Source: Staphylotrichum longicolle
Taxonomy: Eukaryota > Ascomycota > Sordariomycetes > Sordariales > Chaetomiaceae
Direction of reading: 5' to 3'
NCBI GenBank assembly: GCA_019096155.1
Contig: JAHCVI010000003.1
Coordinates: 4,216,001 to 4,280,000, forward strand
Length of the DNA stretch: 64,000 nt
Part shown: in pieces, positions 11,901 through 22,672 of the stretch
How positions within the stretch are numbered: position 1 is the stretch's first letter
How the letters are laid out: every line of letters begins with the position of its first letter
Translations under genes and position numbers: made by a program
The notes under the pieces: generated by a model
Seen by the model: only the letters and a program-made list of their open reading frames with translations
Databases searched by the model: none
What the model was told of the DNA's origin: nothing

Positions 11901-11938
11901 AGACGAGGATGGCGGATATTGAGAAGCTCCTTTCTTGA
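8919..11938 (+). CDS. HIRAN-SNF2-RING-helicase protein, Rad5/HLTF class
   Basis: Eight exons: 8919-9165, 9213-9265, 9328-9360, 9415-9507, 9560-10536, 10588-10860, 10916-11020, 11071-11938; all junction phases agree, giving 882 residues. Order of domains: a Ser-rich N-terminus with an acidic IDLTDD motif; HIRAN domain (about 80-165, IVGVRYYNG...NAIRVDN...IGHIPR); SNF2 ATPase with Walker A DDMGLGKT (about 337-344) and DEGH box (about 436-439); C3HC4 RING (about 641-680, CPVCMDVL...CKHFFCRGCI...CPMC) inserted between the two helicase lobes; and a helicase C lobe with QAVDRVHRLGQ. This order is diagnostic of the Rad5/HLTF (SMARCA3-like) family, which acts in the nucleus in ubiquitin-dependent post-replication DNA damage tolerance and fork remodelling. 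At 882 residues it is shorter than yeast Rad5 or human HLTF, so it may be a HLTF-like paralogue rather than the Rad5 orthologue. Confidence 0.93.
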
Positions 11939-12395
11939 TGATACTTTGGCGGAGACTGGGACATGGTTTGCTAGTTCAACTTGCCACCTCCTAATTGCAT
12001 GCGGGACTTGCGAATCGAAGGGCTGCCTGATGGATATCTGGCAATGGCCGGTGTACTAGGAACGATTCGATTCAAGGATCAACGTGGCTGTTGACCGTAT
12101 CTAGAGCATAAGACACTTTAATCGAGTTCTGGCACAAGGGAAGAAGACATCCGTTTCTCTATTCATCAACCATTGGCATAACCCTTCGTCTGGTGAGGAA
12201 ACCCTCCAGTCAGGATAGCTGACCGTTCTCAAAACTAAGCATTGTTCGTACAAAAGAAGCGAAACAAAAAAAACCTGCGGTACCCAGCCCTGCTCAGAAT
12301 CAAAGAAGAACAGCATCAAGGACATGCCTCGAAAGAATCGAACCAAACCAGCCAAGACACACAGTCATCACTCAAGCCCCTCCCAAGCAACCGAC
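11939..12395. other. Convergent intergenic region
   Basis: The 3' flanks of the SNF2-family gene (+) and the AA9 gene (-) meet here. No gene or notable element is seen. Confidence 0.4.
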
Positions 12396-13906
12396 TCAGT
12401 CCAGCTTCCTCGCCCGCTGCTCGCGACGACGCCGGTTCTTGCACCTCGAAACCTTGGTCGCTTCAGGCGCATCAACAGCAGTCGCAGTCGCAGTCGCAGT
12501 CTGCGCTGCACCCCCGCCCCCATTCCCACTCCCGCTCCCGCTCTCCCCCGCGTTCACCGCTTCTGGAATCTTGCCCCCCGGCACCGGCTCGTCCACCACG
12601 TCCGCGCCCGCCAGCTTTTGGCCCCCCTGACCCGCAGGCGGGCCCTGGAACTTCCCCGCCCGGCACGCGCTCTGGATCGCGGCGCACATCTCGTCCTCCC
12701 ACACCCTGCACCCCTTGCTGCCCGTCGGCGGCGCCGTCGCGTAGCAGTCGTCGAGCTGCTTGAAGCAGGCCTCGCCCGCGGCCCAGCAGCCGGCCTCGTC
12801 GGCGTAGGCGGGGAGGGCGGCGCCGCACCAGTTGGCGTTCTTGACGAGGCAGGAGGGCGGGATCAGGCCCTGGGTCTGTTCTGTTGTTGCTGCGGGCGGT
12901 TGGCGGCGGGCTCTAGATTTCGGTTTCGGTTTCGGTTTGGTGCTGGTGCTGCTGGTGCTGCCGGGGAAGAAGACGGGCGGGCCGACGAGCTTGTACGTGA
13001 TCGGGTCGTCCTTGTAGACGTTGTGGGTGAGGCCCGGGTCCCCGGCCTGGATGTGGCCCGGGATGGAGACCTGCTTGTCCGAGGGGATGGGGGACGAATC
13101 CGAGGAGGCGGTGCCCTGGATGAAGAGCTGGGCGCAGCCGACGTAGAACTGGGCGTCGGGCTTGTCGTTGGTGACGTTTTGGAGGGTGATGGTTTCGTGG
13201 CGGGCGAGGTAGTAGCCTGTGGGCAGGGCGGAGGGGAGGTTGAGGGAGAGGAGGCCGTTGTTGTCGATGAGCTTCTCGGTGGCCCACTTCTTGGCGGCCG
13301 CGTCGTAGCCTTCGTCCCATATCTTGAACCAGCCCGGGCCGGCGGCCTCGTCGGTTTTCATGTCAGAAACGGGCTTGAGGTACACGGCAATCGGGCCGAG
13401 GTGGGACGGGTCGATCGACCCGGGCTGCGAGGCGTCGGCCCACATGCGAAACTCGAGGGTCAGTTTGGAGCCGGCCGCGGCCGGCAGGGTGAAGGCCACG
13501 GCCTCTTGGCCATCCCGACCTGGAGACGCGAGGTCAGATCCGCGGAAGGCGGGGGCTGGAGAACATTCGTAGCTTACCACAGGCCATGTCTGGAGTGTCA
13601 AGGCCACCGGCGATCGGATGGGTGGACACGTCGCCCTTCTTGGACATGCGAATCTGATCGGCAGTGTCAGCATATCGTTTCCTTAGGTATCGTATACATT
13701 AGGGGCTATGCCGAAGGCAATGTTGCTGTCTCGAGAGCACAATGACACCCAGAAGGGCGGGGACAAGACCAATGGGTTTAACTTACGCAGGTACCATCGC
13801 CTTGGTTGACATCGTCAACAAAGAGTGTAGTAAAAACGGTATGTCCTGCTGATAAGGAGGCGAAGGCGGTCGCCAGGCCGAGCGAGAAGATAACGGGGGA
13901 GTGCAT
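12396..13906 (-). CDS. AA9 lytic polysaccharide monooxygenase with Cys-rich C-terminal module
   Basis: Exons (minus) 13906-13787, 13653-13578, 13519-12396; phases agree; 439 residues. The first 21 residues form a signal peptide ending ASLSAG, and cleavage there leaves His22 as the mature N-terminus, the copper-brace His1 required in AA9 (former GH61) enzymes. Family motifs follow: GDGTCIRM, PIAGGLDTPDMACG, then YYLARHE with the second brace histidine, and QFYVGCAQLFI with the Gln and the axial Tyr. The enzyme would oxidatively cleave cellulose or related beta-glucans outside the cell. A Thr/Ser/Lys/Pro linker (about residues 255-285) leads to a domain with eight cysteines (PPSCLVKNANWCG, GCWAAGEACFKQLDDCY, GCRVWEDEMC, SAC). 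This is not a CBM1. The tail is low-complexity and ends with a basic RRRREQRARK stretch, unusual for a secreted enzyme. Confidence 0.93.
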
Positions 13907-15533
13907 CTTAGATCCCAGATTACACAGGCCAGCCCGCGAGCAAAAGAGTGAGAGTGCACACCCAAAACAAGGTTGTTTCCAAAGCTCAAAAATAAGGTAA
14001 GATCGTCCTCCAGGGAGAAAATTGTTTTGTTTCTCTAAGAGAACCAGGAATGAGTGAATGAATGAGTGGATGGATAAGCAAGGGGGTTATCCACTGCGGA
14101 CGTCGAAGGAGTGGCTGGGGTTTAAAGTTGTTGAAACATCGAAGAGAGAGAGTGTGGAGCCCTGCGAACATGGTCAGAAATGGGCGCTACGCCAACAGCA
14201 AGATTTATCTTGGATGCGAGAAGGACAGGTGAGACCAAAAAGGGGCCCAAGACATGAGGCCAGCACCTGATGTCTGGGACCAACACCGATGTTTGAAAGG
14301 GGGCCGCTCTCACCTCGCGAGCAAACAGCCGAGAGAGCGTCCTTCAAACAAAACACCCAACTCAACCAGAGACAAAAGGGGGGAATAAAGGTTACCAGTC
14401 ACAAGACTAAAGATAATTCAACTTCTCACTCTGCGGCACCACCCGTCATGGGCCCCTTCAACCTTGACCCTGTGCCACGCACCCCTGAATATCCCCGAAA
14501 AATCGGATGACACCCAAAACATCAGCAAACAGGGTCCATTCACTTTGTACTGGGCGCCTGGGTTTGAAGTAAAGGGTTCCCCCGCCCCTTACATGTCCGC
14601 GTAATACAGAGCGGTTCGAGATCGGCCTGTGCGACCTGGCCCCCGGCCAGGAATAGCCAGACCCTGCATGTCAGAGGGTGAACCGCGGAACTTGCAAATC
14701 TTCAACCACACCCGGACAAGGTGCCTTGCTCGGTTCAGCCCTATGCCTTCGCGCCCAAAATGCGGGGATCGGCGGTTAGACGGCGAGTCAGGGGGCCCGG
14801 CATCGTCATCGTTTGTCGTTTGTTGAAACATGACCTGTCGCTTGCCGGTTAAAATAGCGCCGAGTGGACTCGCTGCGAAGTCAGCAGTACAATATCACCA
14901 CCGGCAATGTCGAATCCGGGCACGAAGGACGCGTGAGCCCGCTCGGGTCACTGCAGGCTCCATACCCTGTTTTGACCTGTGACAACACCTCAAATCGACA
15001 GCTTTATGTGCGTGGGTGCCCCAACCCAAGCCCACTCTTCTAACCATGGCCAATCCAACCAGAAGAGGGGCGCGTCAAACAGCACGATGTCGCCGTCGGT
15101 ATCGAGATGCCTAGCGTTGGCCTTCGAAGGGGACGGCTGGAGATCGTACATTCCTCCTGGCCCTGGTTTCTCACAAACAAAAGTCATGTTGCATCCCCAG
15201 ACAATATTGTGATGATAAGCAGCAAATTCATCTGCTCTTTAAGAAACTGCAGCTCGCGGCACATCAGCAGAAACAACCAGAGAGGAAATGCAGCTGGAGT
15301 AGAGATGGATCTATTCCTTCAGTCCAGCGCGGACCCAGCGCGGGACAATGCACCTACACCACCTATCCAACGCCACCACAGGTTTGCCAATTCACCGGTA
15401 TTACGCCGCCGAGAGCATCCGTCCACTCTCTGTTCTTCGATATGTCGTACAGGTGTGTTGTATTTTTTGATACATTATATAGTACACTTTCGTTTCCTTC
15501 GTGGGTATCTATTCTTTCAGTCGGGTTGGAGTT
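13907..15533. other. Intergenic region, promoter of the AA9 gene
   Basis: About 1.6 kb without a recognisable gene. Only short overlapping frames of unlikely composition are present on either strand. The AA9 promoter occupies the left part and the HSP10 3' flank the right part. Confidence 0.4.
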
Positions 15534-16154
15534 TTACTCGTTGATCTTGGCCAGGATCCTGTAGAGCACACCATGTCAACACAGAGCCCGGAAAGTCGCA
15601 CAAGACGGTCACCAATGGAAGACTTACTCGCTGTCCCGGAACAGGTGGTACTCATCCTCGCCGACCTTGATGGGCGAGCCACCATACTACAGTCCTCGCA
15701 TCAGCCATCGCTGCCCACAACCAAAAATCGTGTGAGTTTTACAAGGGGTTTGTCCAACATACCTGAGGAATCAGCACCTTGTCGCCGGCGGACACGCCCA
15801 TGGGCACGCGCTTGCCGTCCTTGTCAAGGGCGCCGGGGCCGACGGCCAGGACCTTGGCCTCGTTGAGCTCCTTGACGCTCGACTCGGGCAGGAAGATGCC
15901 GCTGGCCGTCTTGGCCTCGGCCTTGACGCGCTGCACGAGCACGCGGTCGAGGAGCGGGACGAGCGACTTGATGGAGCGGAGCGAGGAGGCCTACGGTAAG
16001 CGGAGTTAGTATTGCTGCCGGAATGGATCAAGGCAGGCCCGGGACAAAGCAATGGCTCGGGTTGAAGCTTTGCGTTGTCCGACGAAGCTATCGAGAGCAA
16101 GACCCCCGGTGCATCACGGCAGCAACGCCAAAAGGGAGAGGAGGAACTGACCAT
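15534..16154 (-). CDS. hsp10: Mitochondrial chaperonin HSP10 (GroES)
   Basis: Exons (minus) 16154-16152, 15990-15763, 15686-15628, 15558-15534 give 104 residues, the usual HSP10 length. Family sequence is clear: SLVPLLDRVLVQR, KTASGIFLPESS, VLAVGPG, GDKVLIPQYGG, and an end in EYHLFRDSEILAKINE. It caps the HSP60 folding cage in the mitochondrial matrix. The first coding exon is only the ATG; its intron (161 bp) starts GTCAGT and has a perfect TACTAAC branch site before CGTAG. The last intron splits the Glu codon of DSEILAK; skipping it would give an apparent stop (gag taa) at 15624, so an annotation lacking this intron would be eight residues short. The promoter lies between this gene and the divergent gene at 17106. 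Confidence 0.93.
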
Positions 16155-17105
16155 TGTGATGGAATTGTGTGTTTGATTGCGAAAGTAGCGAAGTGGCAGA
16201 GTGATGGGTTGGTCCGGGAAGCGAGGGATCTGGCAGGAGAAAAGATGGGGAAGGTGCTGGCAAGAGAGGAAGCTCCGTTTTCAATCGGCAAGAAAGCGGA
16301 TCACGATCCGGGGGAGCTTCCAACGACGTCTAGAATGCCGCCAATTTTTTTGACTGGGTCCCGGACGGACGGCTGCCAATTGGCCATCGGATAGCAGTTT
16401 CTCCACGCCGATGGATGATTGGCAGATCTGATTGGCTGCGGAGGTGCCGGGGAAAACACCCGTGGACGGCTGCCACACTGCCAGGACTGCGACATGAGTG
16501 GCCCCGGCGTCCAAGATGCGACGGAAAGCGACAACAGACTACCCATCTGGTACAGCTCCAAAAGCTCGTGTTAGCTTTTACCAACACAATTAATGATCTG
16601 ACTGAACTGTCCTATCAGCTCAAAAACACCAGCGGTGCGGGAGTAACAGCTTTCAGCTCCAGGGACGCTGACTGGCGACGTTGTTTCCCGTTTGCAAGTT
16701 ATGTGTATGTTCCTCGTACAACTCGCTATTCTGGCCGCCATTTTCGGGTGTCTCAACCAGTACTCCGGCCCCTTCCCTTAAACCAACCTACCGTGCTTAT
16801 AGACCTATAAACCTGCCCTCCTCTACCCTCTCCCAAGCGTCCTTGTCCTTGGCGGTTGATTCGAAAAATCGACATCACGTCACGGCCAGCGTTTCCGATT
16901 TTGACAGCGGGGACGGGTTTGAATTCTCTGAGATAATTAGCAGAAAAACTTTACACCAGCGAATTGGAAGGAGTGGACCAAGCATTCGTCGAATAATGTT
17001 CTTATTTGTCTTGGGCTGGGTATATTGTCTGAGCGCCTGCCAGCGAGCACTTGTGTACTGTGTTTTCTGTTCACGGAAGAGCTCACCACGATGGCACAGG
17101 AGTAG
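16155..17105. other. Divergent promoter region with a four-codon upstream ORF
   Basis: Shared 5' region of HSP10 (-) and the gene at 17106 (+). It contains CCAAT-type sequences near 16376 (gccaattggcc) and 16430. A mini-ORF ATG GCA CAG GAG TAG occupies 17091-17105 and directly abuts the downstream ATG in the same frame. No clean heat-shock-element array was found by eye. Confidence 0.4.
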
Positions 17106-18423
17106 ATGTACGACGGGGTATTCTGGATTCCCCGAGCCCAAGCCTCCAGGCTTCTCCAGAAGTGGTTCCCAGACAAGCGGTCTGTGAGGCCCTTGGTCTT
17201 GGACAGAAGTATCACCGCAGCTTCCAAGTCGGGGACCTGGACGATGCACCATCCAAAGTCGCTGTTGTCCCGTTTGGAGGAATCCATCATGATGTTTGTG
17301 GGTTTGATACCTGTGAGCCATGTCGGCATCCATGTCATAATCCGGTGAAAGGGTGGCTGACTGGTGTAGATGATGTGTTTGTCGTGTAGATCAGCGAAAC
17401 CATCCTTCCTGCGCGTTGCCAGTATGGAATCATGTCCGGGCCCTCCGTCATGAGCTAGACGGTAAGCACTGTGCCGCCTTCTGGGCTCTTCCCCTTGCTC
17501 GTCTCCCTTCCAATCGTACCGATCTGACACCCAGGTATCCAGTGCTGCGTTGTGGCCGTCAAGACTTGGGCCGGTGGACCTAAGAACGCTACTGCCTCCA
17601 GTACCACTTCTGGCGGCGCCTCACCGACGCGCTCGTTCGGGAGGGGTTGGGGCAACAGGAATTCGCCACGCCCGGCGACCTGATCCCTCACTTCAGAGCA
17701 TCGCTTAGGTCGCTTGTCGCCAACGGAGAAACAGCCACTCAAGATCACCCCTTTGAGCGTCAGTGGCGTCTCATCGACGAGGTGGGTGGCTCCGCGGATG
17801 AGCTCAACGACGAGATGCTGCGTCTTCTGAAAAACACGATGACTCTACAGAGGTATCAGCACAGTATGACAGCAAGCTGCAGCCTCAGATTCACACCCAT
17901 TGGGAGCGACAGCCCCTGGGGCTTCCCTGTCGACAAGGAATCGATGTATGAATTTGACCCTCCCGAGATTCCGCGGACACTGCTCGGTGAGCCCCTGCCG
18001 CTGGTTCAGCTCGTTAGCGATCCAATGCTGGTCATCAGCGGTATGAATGGTTGGGGCTACGAAAACGACATCGAGCCATGGCCCAAGTCTCGGCCAGTGG
18101 TTGTCGCTCCCTGGACCTTTGGCGGAGAAGAAGCTGAGAAGCACACCTTTCCCGGGTTTGAAAAGGGCTGGCGCGAGCGCATGACCAAGAGAGTGGAGGA
18201 GGAGATCAAGCGAGAGGAGGCCGCCGAGCGCGCCGAGGCTGCTCGCCAACTCAGGCCGAGGAGAAAAGGAGACACGGCGAAGGAGGAGGAGGAGGAGGAG
18301 AAGGATGGTCAAAATCCAGGATGCAATGCAGATGAGCGCGAGAAGAAGGGAAAGAAGAGAGCGATTACAAAAAAGCCAGTGAAAGGTGTGAAGGGAAAGC
18401 AAGTACCAAAGAGAAAGAAGTGA
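17106..18423 (+). CDS. Uncharacterised protein with Lys-rich basic tail
   Basis: Proposed exons 17106-17312, 17395-17461 and 17585-18423; phases agree and give 370 residues. I do not recognise the family. The N-terminus (MYDGVFWIPRAQASRLLQKW) and middle (YHFWRRLTDALVREGLGQQE, LVISGMNGWGYENDIEPWPK) look like ordered, conserved protein. The last 90 residues are a charged helix (ERMTKRVEEEIKREEAAERA) and a basic KKGKKRAITKKPVKGVKGK tail that would suit a nuclear protein. Exon 3 is certain from composition; the two upstream exons are inferred from phase-compatible splice sites and coherent sequence across the joins. The acceptor at 17394 passes over two earlier TAGs. A TAG directly before the ATG ends a four-codon in-frame ORF (MAQE), so the true start in relatives may be 15 bases upstream. 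Confidence 0.62.
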
Positions 18424-18849
18424 AGGTGGCTGGGTGTTAGGACATGAGGGGTGAAAAGGAGATGAGCCAGACCTTGAGTTCTCTGTATATAGACCACCGA
18501 CAGCAAGCACAAGGTCCGATACCATGTACACAATAGCAGTCTATTTACCCGCTGTCCTGTATCAAAATCTAAGATGCAAGCAATAATCTCTATCAAACCC
18601 TCCAATCTCCACATGATATTCAATTTATCACGGCACTCTATAAATGCCCCAGATGCATGATCCAAATCTTCAGGTATGCAACCGCTCAAAAAAACCAAAC
18701 CTCGCCCCAGAAACCCAACGCTTACTGTATTAAGGAAACAACAATCCATGAAGAACAGCCGCCCAACCACCCATATCCTACACCCCAAAACACGATCAGT
18801 GAGATGATCCGACATTTTCCGTCATCCGCTCTCGAGGCTCTGCGGCCGC

Positions 18850-21499
18850 CTAGGCCTTAGCGGGCGCCGCAGGGGGCTCCAAGACATGAGTGTGGTCATC
18901 AGCATTCAACACTTGCCCGCCCTCTTGTCGGCAGATGACCGTGTCCGCTACCCACGGGTCGTCCAGGATCTCGTGCATCGTGGCCCGCTTTTTAGGATCA
19001 AGCTCCAGCATCCGTCCGATGACATGCCTACTCTCCCGAGGAAGTAGCCGCAGGATGCGCCAAGGGCCACGAATCACCTCCTTCTTCTCTGCCGCCTGCG
19101 GATGGGCGGTGCCATCATGGCCGGTGGTTGATGCTGTCGTCTGAGGCTTCTCGGGCTTGTTCTCGTCGTTAGGGTGTGCCGCCCTGTCGGCTTCGTGGCG
19201 CAGGCTTTGCGGATCGAAGTCGCGGGCTGCAATGTCGTTCAGGGCTGACATGGAACGCGAGGGCGGGAGGAGGAGCTTCTTGGGGTCGTGTCCTGGGAGT
19301 GGGTCCGCGGCAAACAATTTAAAGGAGTTGTCGGATAGTCTGGGAAGCTTCCAGGGAAATCGCCTGAGCGTCATGCAGCAGTAGATAATGGCCAGTGACC
19401 AAATGTCGACCGCTTGTGGATCGTACTTCTTCTCGTCATACACCTCGGGTGCAAGGTAGGGATCTGACCCAACGATGCCTGTGTCACTGTTAGTCGCCCC
19501 GCTCCATTGAACCCCAGAGAGACCAACTCACCGGACGCCGGCACGATGCTAGACTCGAACGGGTATTTGAAAACATGGGCGCTGCCGAAGTCAATGATCT
19601 TCATGATGCCGTGCTCGCTGACCACCACGTTATCGAGCTTGAGATCGCGATGGGCCAAGCCCATGCTGTGAAGGTATGTGACACCGCTCAAGATCTGCAA
19701 GAAGCAGCAGCTGACTTCCTCGCGGGACATCTTGCCCGTCATGACAATGGCAAAGAGATCGAATGGGGCATACTCCATCACCTCGTACCACTTGCCCTTT
19801 TCCTGGACAATATCCAGCGTCTCGATGATGTTGCCATGGTGAAGAGACGAGCCCATGCAGTATTCGGCCGTCAACTTCTTGACGTACTCGCGCTCGGTTT
19901 CGTACGAATGTCGAGGTCGGAATTCCTTGACAGCGAACACCACGCCGTCATCACCTCGCTTCATCAACCTGACTGACCCGCCCGCCCCAGCACCCAGCAC
20001 TTTCCCGAGCTTCCCATACTTAGACGAGAGACCGTGGTCGTCACCAAAGGGAATCTGTGACGACTTGGAGCTTGGCGGGGTCTTGGCGCCAGACCTGACG
20101 GACGAAGCTGGCGATGCGGTCCGCTTCGACTTGCTGCTGGGGCCCAGCTTGAAGAAGCGCTTCAAGTCCGCCATTGAACTGTTTCTGCTGTGAACAATAC
20201 CTTCGTCCACGTGCCGCTTGTCTGACAATGCTCTCGGCAGACTAAGTGTCGATGCGCTAGGAGAGGCGCCCTTGTTCTTCTTCCGGGAAAAGATGAAGCG
20301 GGAATCGATGCCTTGCTGGGCCTGACGCTTGCTGGCAGCGTACGGGTCGTCCGATTCTCCGGCGGCGGGGCTTGCCGGGAGTAAAACTGCGAAGCAGTTG
20401 CCGCCCGCGACGGGCTACTGTCGCGCGACGGCGGTACCGAACTGGCGGGTGAGTTTGAGCCGCTTCCAGTCCGACCGAGAACAAACCCCTCCGGTGACCT
20501 CCCAGCGTAGTTTGCGTCTGCTCTCTTCCGTCGGAGGTTGTGGGTCTCCTCGATGGTCGGTCACGCTCTCCGAAAGACGATGGGGCACAGCCAGGCGGGC
20601 TGAACCAGGCGAAGGCGGCTCATGGTCGAATCTTGCGGCGTGATGATGTCGGGAGCCCGGCCCAACCGATCTTGATTGCCGTGGGGCTCTCTTCTTAGTC
20701 CTCCTTCGGTGGTATCCGTACCGGCTGGTGTCAGAGGCGGCGAATGCATGTCAGGACTTCGCCGGCTGGGGTGGAGGCGTGGAGAACCGTGACCTGCCGA
20801 ATTCTGTGTTGGTTGACGGCTCGGTTCGCGAGATTCATCGTCGCGGGACACCGTCTAAAAGTTTGAGTGTTAGTTGACAAACGAACAAAGACCAGCACTA
20901 AGAACAGCTGGAGCGGGTCGGTGGCTTGGAGGGAAGTAACCGAGAGACAATCCCAATTCTACTACCCGAGACACACAAAGAGAGCAGGGCCCAACAACGT
21001 CACCGCTGATGGAAGGCCCGAAAGCAAAGCTGGAAGGCAAAATCAAAATACGCACCCTTGATGCGGGCAACGAGACCGGTTCGTATGAGAAAATGTTCAT
21101 CCTCCGTTCCTGGAGTGGGCAGGCCCTCAATCTGTTGGAGAGCTCACGAATCTCTTCCGAAGTCACTTGGCCGGGATTTCCGAGAGGAAGGCCGTCAGCC
21201 AAGGGACGACTTGCTGATGTTGTCACATTGTCGGGTGCGATCTCTTCGATTGTCGACTTGAACCGTACCGATGGTGGTCCTTGGGACTGTTGCACGTCCC
21301 GGAGGTCTGTCGCGATCCCGAGCGAGCCTAGAGTTTCGCAGCCAAATGTCAGCAACAAGGCCTGCCGACTGTAATTGCTTCGAGATCGCCGAGTTCGGTG
21401 GCGGCACCAAGGCGTCGGTTTTGCGTGGGGGTTGCAGTGAGGGGCAGCGATTTTTTTACCTTCTCTGTGAAGCTCCTGGTCTTGGGCGTTTGTCGCCAT
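18850..21499 (-). CDS. HAL4/SAT4-type Ser/Thr protein kinase (frame broken in N-terminal half)
   Basis: Exons (minus) 21499-21460, 21327-21056, 20854-19532, 19478-18850; about 754 residues if the breaks are closed. The N-terminus holds SVRFKSTIEEI and RLRACPLQERRM, then a long Ser/Pro-rich region. The kinase domain (about residue 400 on) has GAGAGGSVRL, FAVKEF, HRDLKLDN, IDFGSA and DPYLAPE, with an insertion of about 70 residues before the last lobe. This combination fits the fungal NPR/HAL5 group, which regulates K+ uptake (Trk) and nutrient permeases at the plasma membrane. Exon 3 is one base short: the coherent reading moves between frames near 20625, 20561 and 20375, and frame 1 meets a TGA at 20563. 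Each move needs only one base. Convergent with the gene at 17106. Confidence 0.85.
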
Positions 21500-22672
21500 G
21501 TTGACCACTGACTGACCGGAAACTGCTGCAATCTCGTATCGAATGCGTCTGCGCGGGAGGAGAGGGGATGGGGATGTGTCAAAATGCAAACGGCGAAAAA
21601 AACAACCCAGTTTGAAGATGACGGCGCTGGAGCAGCGTTCTGTACGAAGCCGTTGCGACTTGGTGGGGCTGCGCTACTTGCTTGGTACCTTCATGCAGGG
21701 AGTTGGCGGGCCGAATGTTGGCTTGCTTCTGTGGGCGGCGCGGGTACCGTCAAGGACCGTCTTGGTAGACCCGTTCGGGCTCTGTCAGCGCCGGGGTTGC
21801 TGGGGCGGTTATTTCCGGGATGCTGGTGGGTCGTCTTTTGCTGAGTCCCCTGACTGACAGGCTTTTCCAAGCAGACTCGGGACGCAGCATTGACGCAACG
21901 TCTTGTCTTTTGAGTTTGAATGACTCGCACATCGAGTCCCAAACATCGGATGCAGTTTGAGAAACGGCAAACGGGGATTTGGGCCCAAGTGAGGGGCTCT
22001 GGGAGGAACCCCGCCGTTTGTGTCCCGAGAGTCCCGGGGACCTTCAAAGACGGAAGGTGGTGGAGCTGGTTGAGACGGGCTGACTTCATCTGGACGTGCA
22101 CAATGCCTTTCCAGATTGCTCCTCGGGTGCCTGCTCGCCAGATTGGTGCGATTTCCATCCGATAGCTCGCTATCAAACCGCGCAAGGCTGGCACGTGCGA
22201 CTCGGGATGAAAACTGATTCGAGACCCGCGAATTCCGGATGCGATGCAGATTCGGCCTTCGGCGCACCTCACATGCCGCGCCAAGCCCCAGCCCGCCGGA
22301 TCTGAGTGTGGGCCAAGTCGGCCCGCCGAGCCGACATTCACACGGCCTGCCCGAGACCTAACTGCTCCGTACTCCGTACTCCGTAGAGCTTTCCCGGAGG
22401 ACGCGTCTGATGAACAGCCATTTATGTGCGCGCTCCCACAGATAGAGAGATCGCTCATGCGACCACGATGGGATTTCGAGACTGAGGGATTGTGTAACTC
22501 GCCGTCCACCGCCAATGACCTAGCGGTTCGGTATTGATTTATTTATGGTACAGGTATAATGTACAGAGGTATGGAGGAGCTCTGTCCTCTTGATGCTCCT
22601 GGCCCAAACCGCTCTTTAAACAACCGTAAACGCCCTGTGCTCCCATCCCTGTTCTTGCACGCCAACCGCTCG
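21500..22672. other. Intergenic region
   Basis: 5' flank of the kinase gene and 3' flank of the uL11 gene. A perfect triple CTCCGTA repeat lies at 22365-22385. The open frames in this stretch have mixed, implausible composition and are not supported as genes. Confidence 0.4.
22365..22385. repeat. Three tandem CTCCGTA heptamers
   Basis: Three exact copies of a 7-mer in the kinase upstream region. Short repeats of this type are frequent in filamentous fungal intergenic DNA. They could be a microsatellite or clustered factor sites. Confidence 0.6.

Noticed and set aside
12324..13745. 473-codon plus-strand frame
   Set aside because: Antisense to the AA9 gene, which has all family motifs and correct splice phases.
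16937..17530. 197-codon minus-strand frame (MSDRYDWKGDEQG...)
   Set aside because: Reads plausibly, but the plus strand gives three exons with matching phases and better coherence (WNHVRALRHELD joined to YHFWRRLTD). Kept as the plus-strand gene.
20551..20607. 57-bp intron to remove the TGA in the kinase gene
   Set aside because: Donor GTTCAG is weak, and the intron keeps the same frame, so it cannot explain the later frame switch near 20375; a frame-2 peptide with kinase-linker composition spans it.
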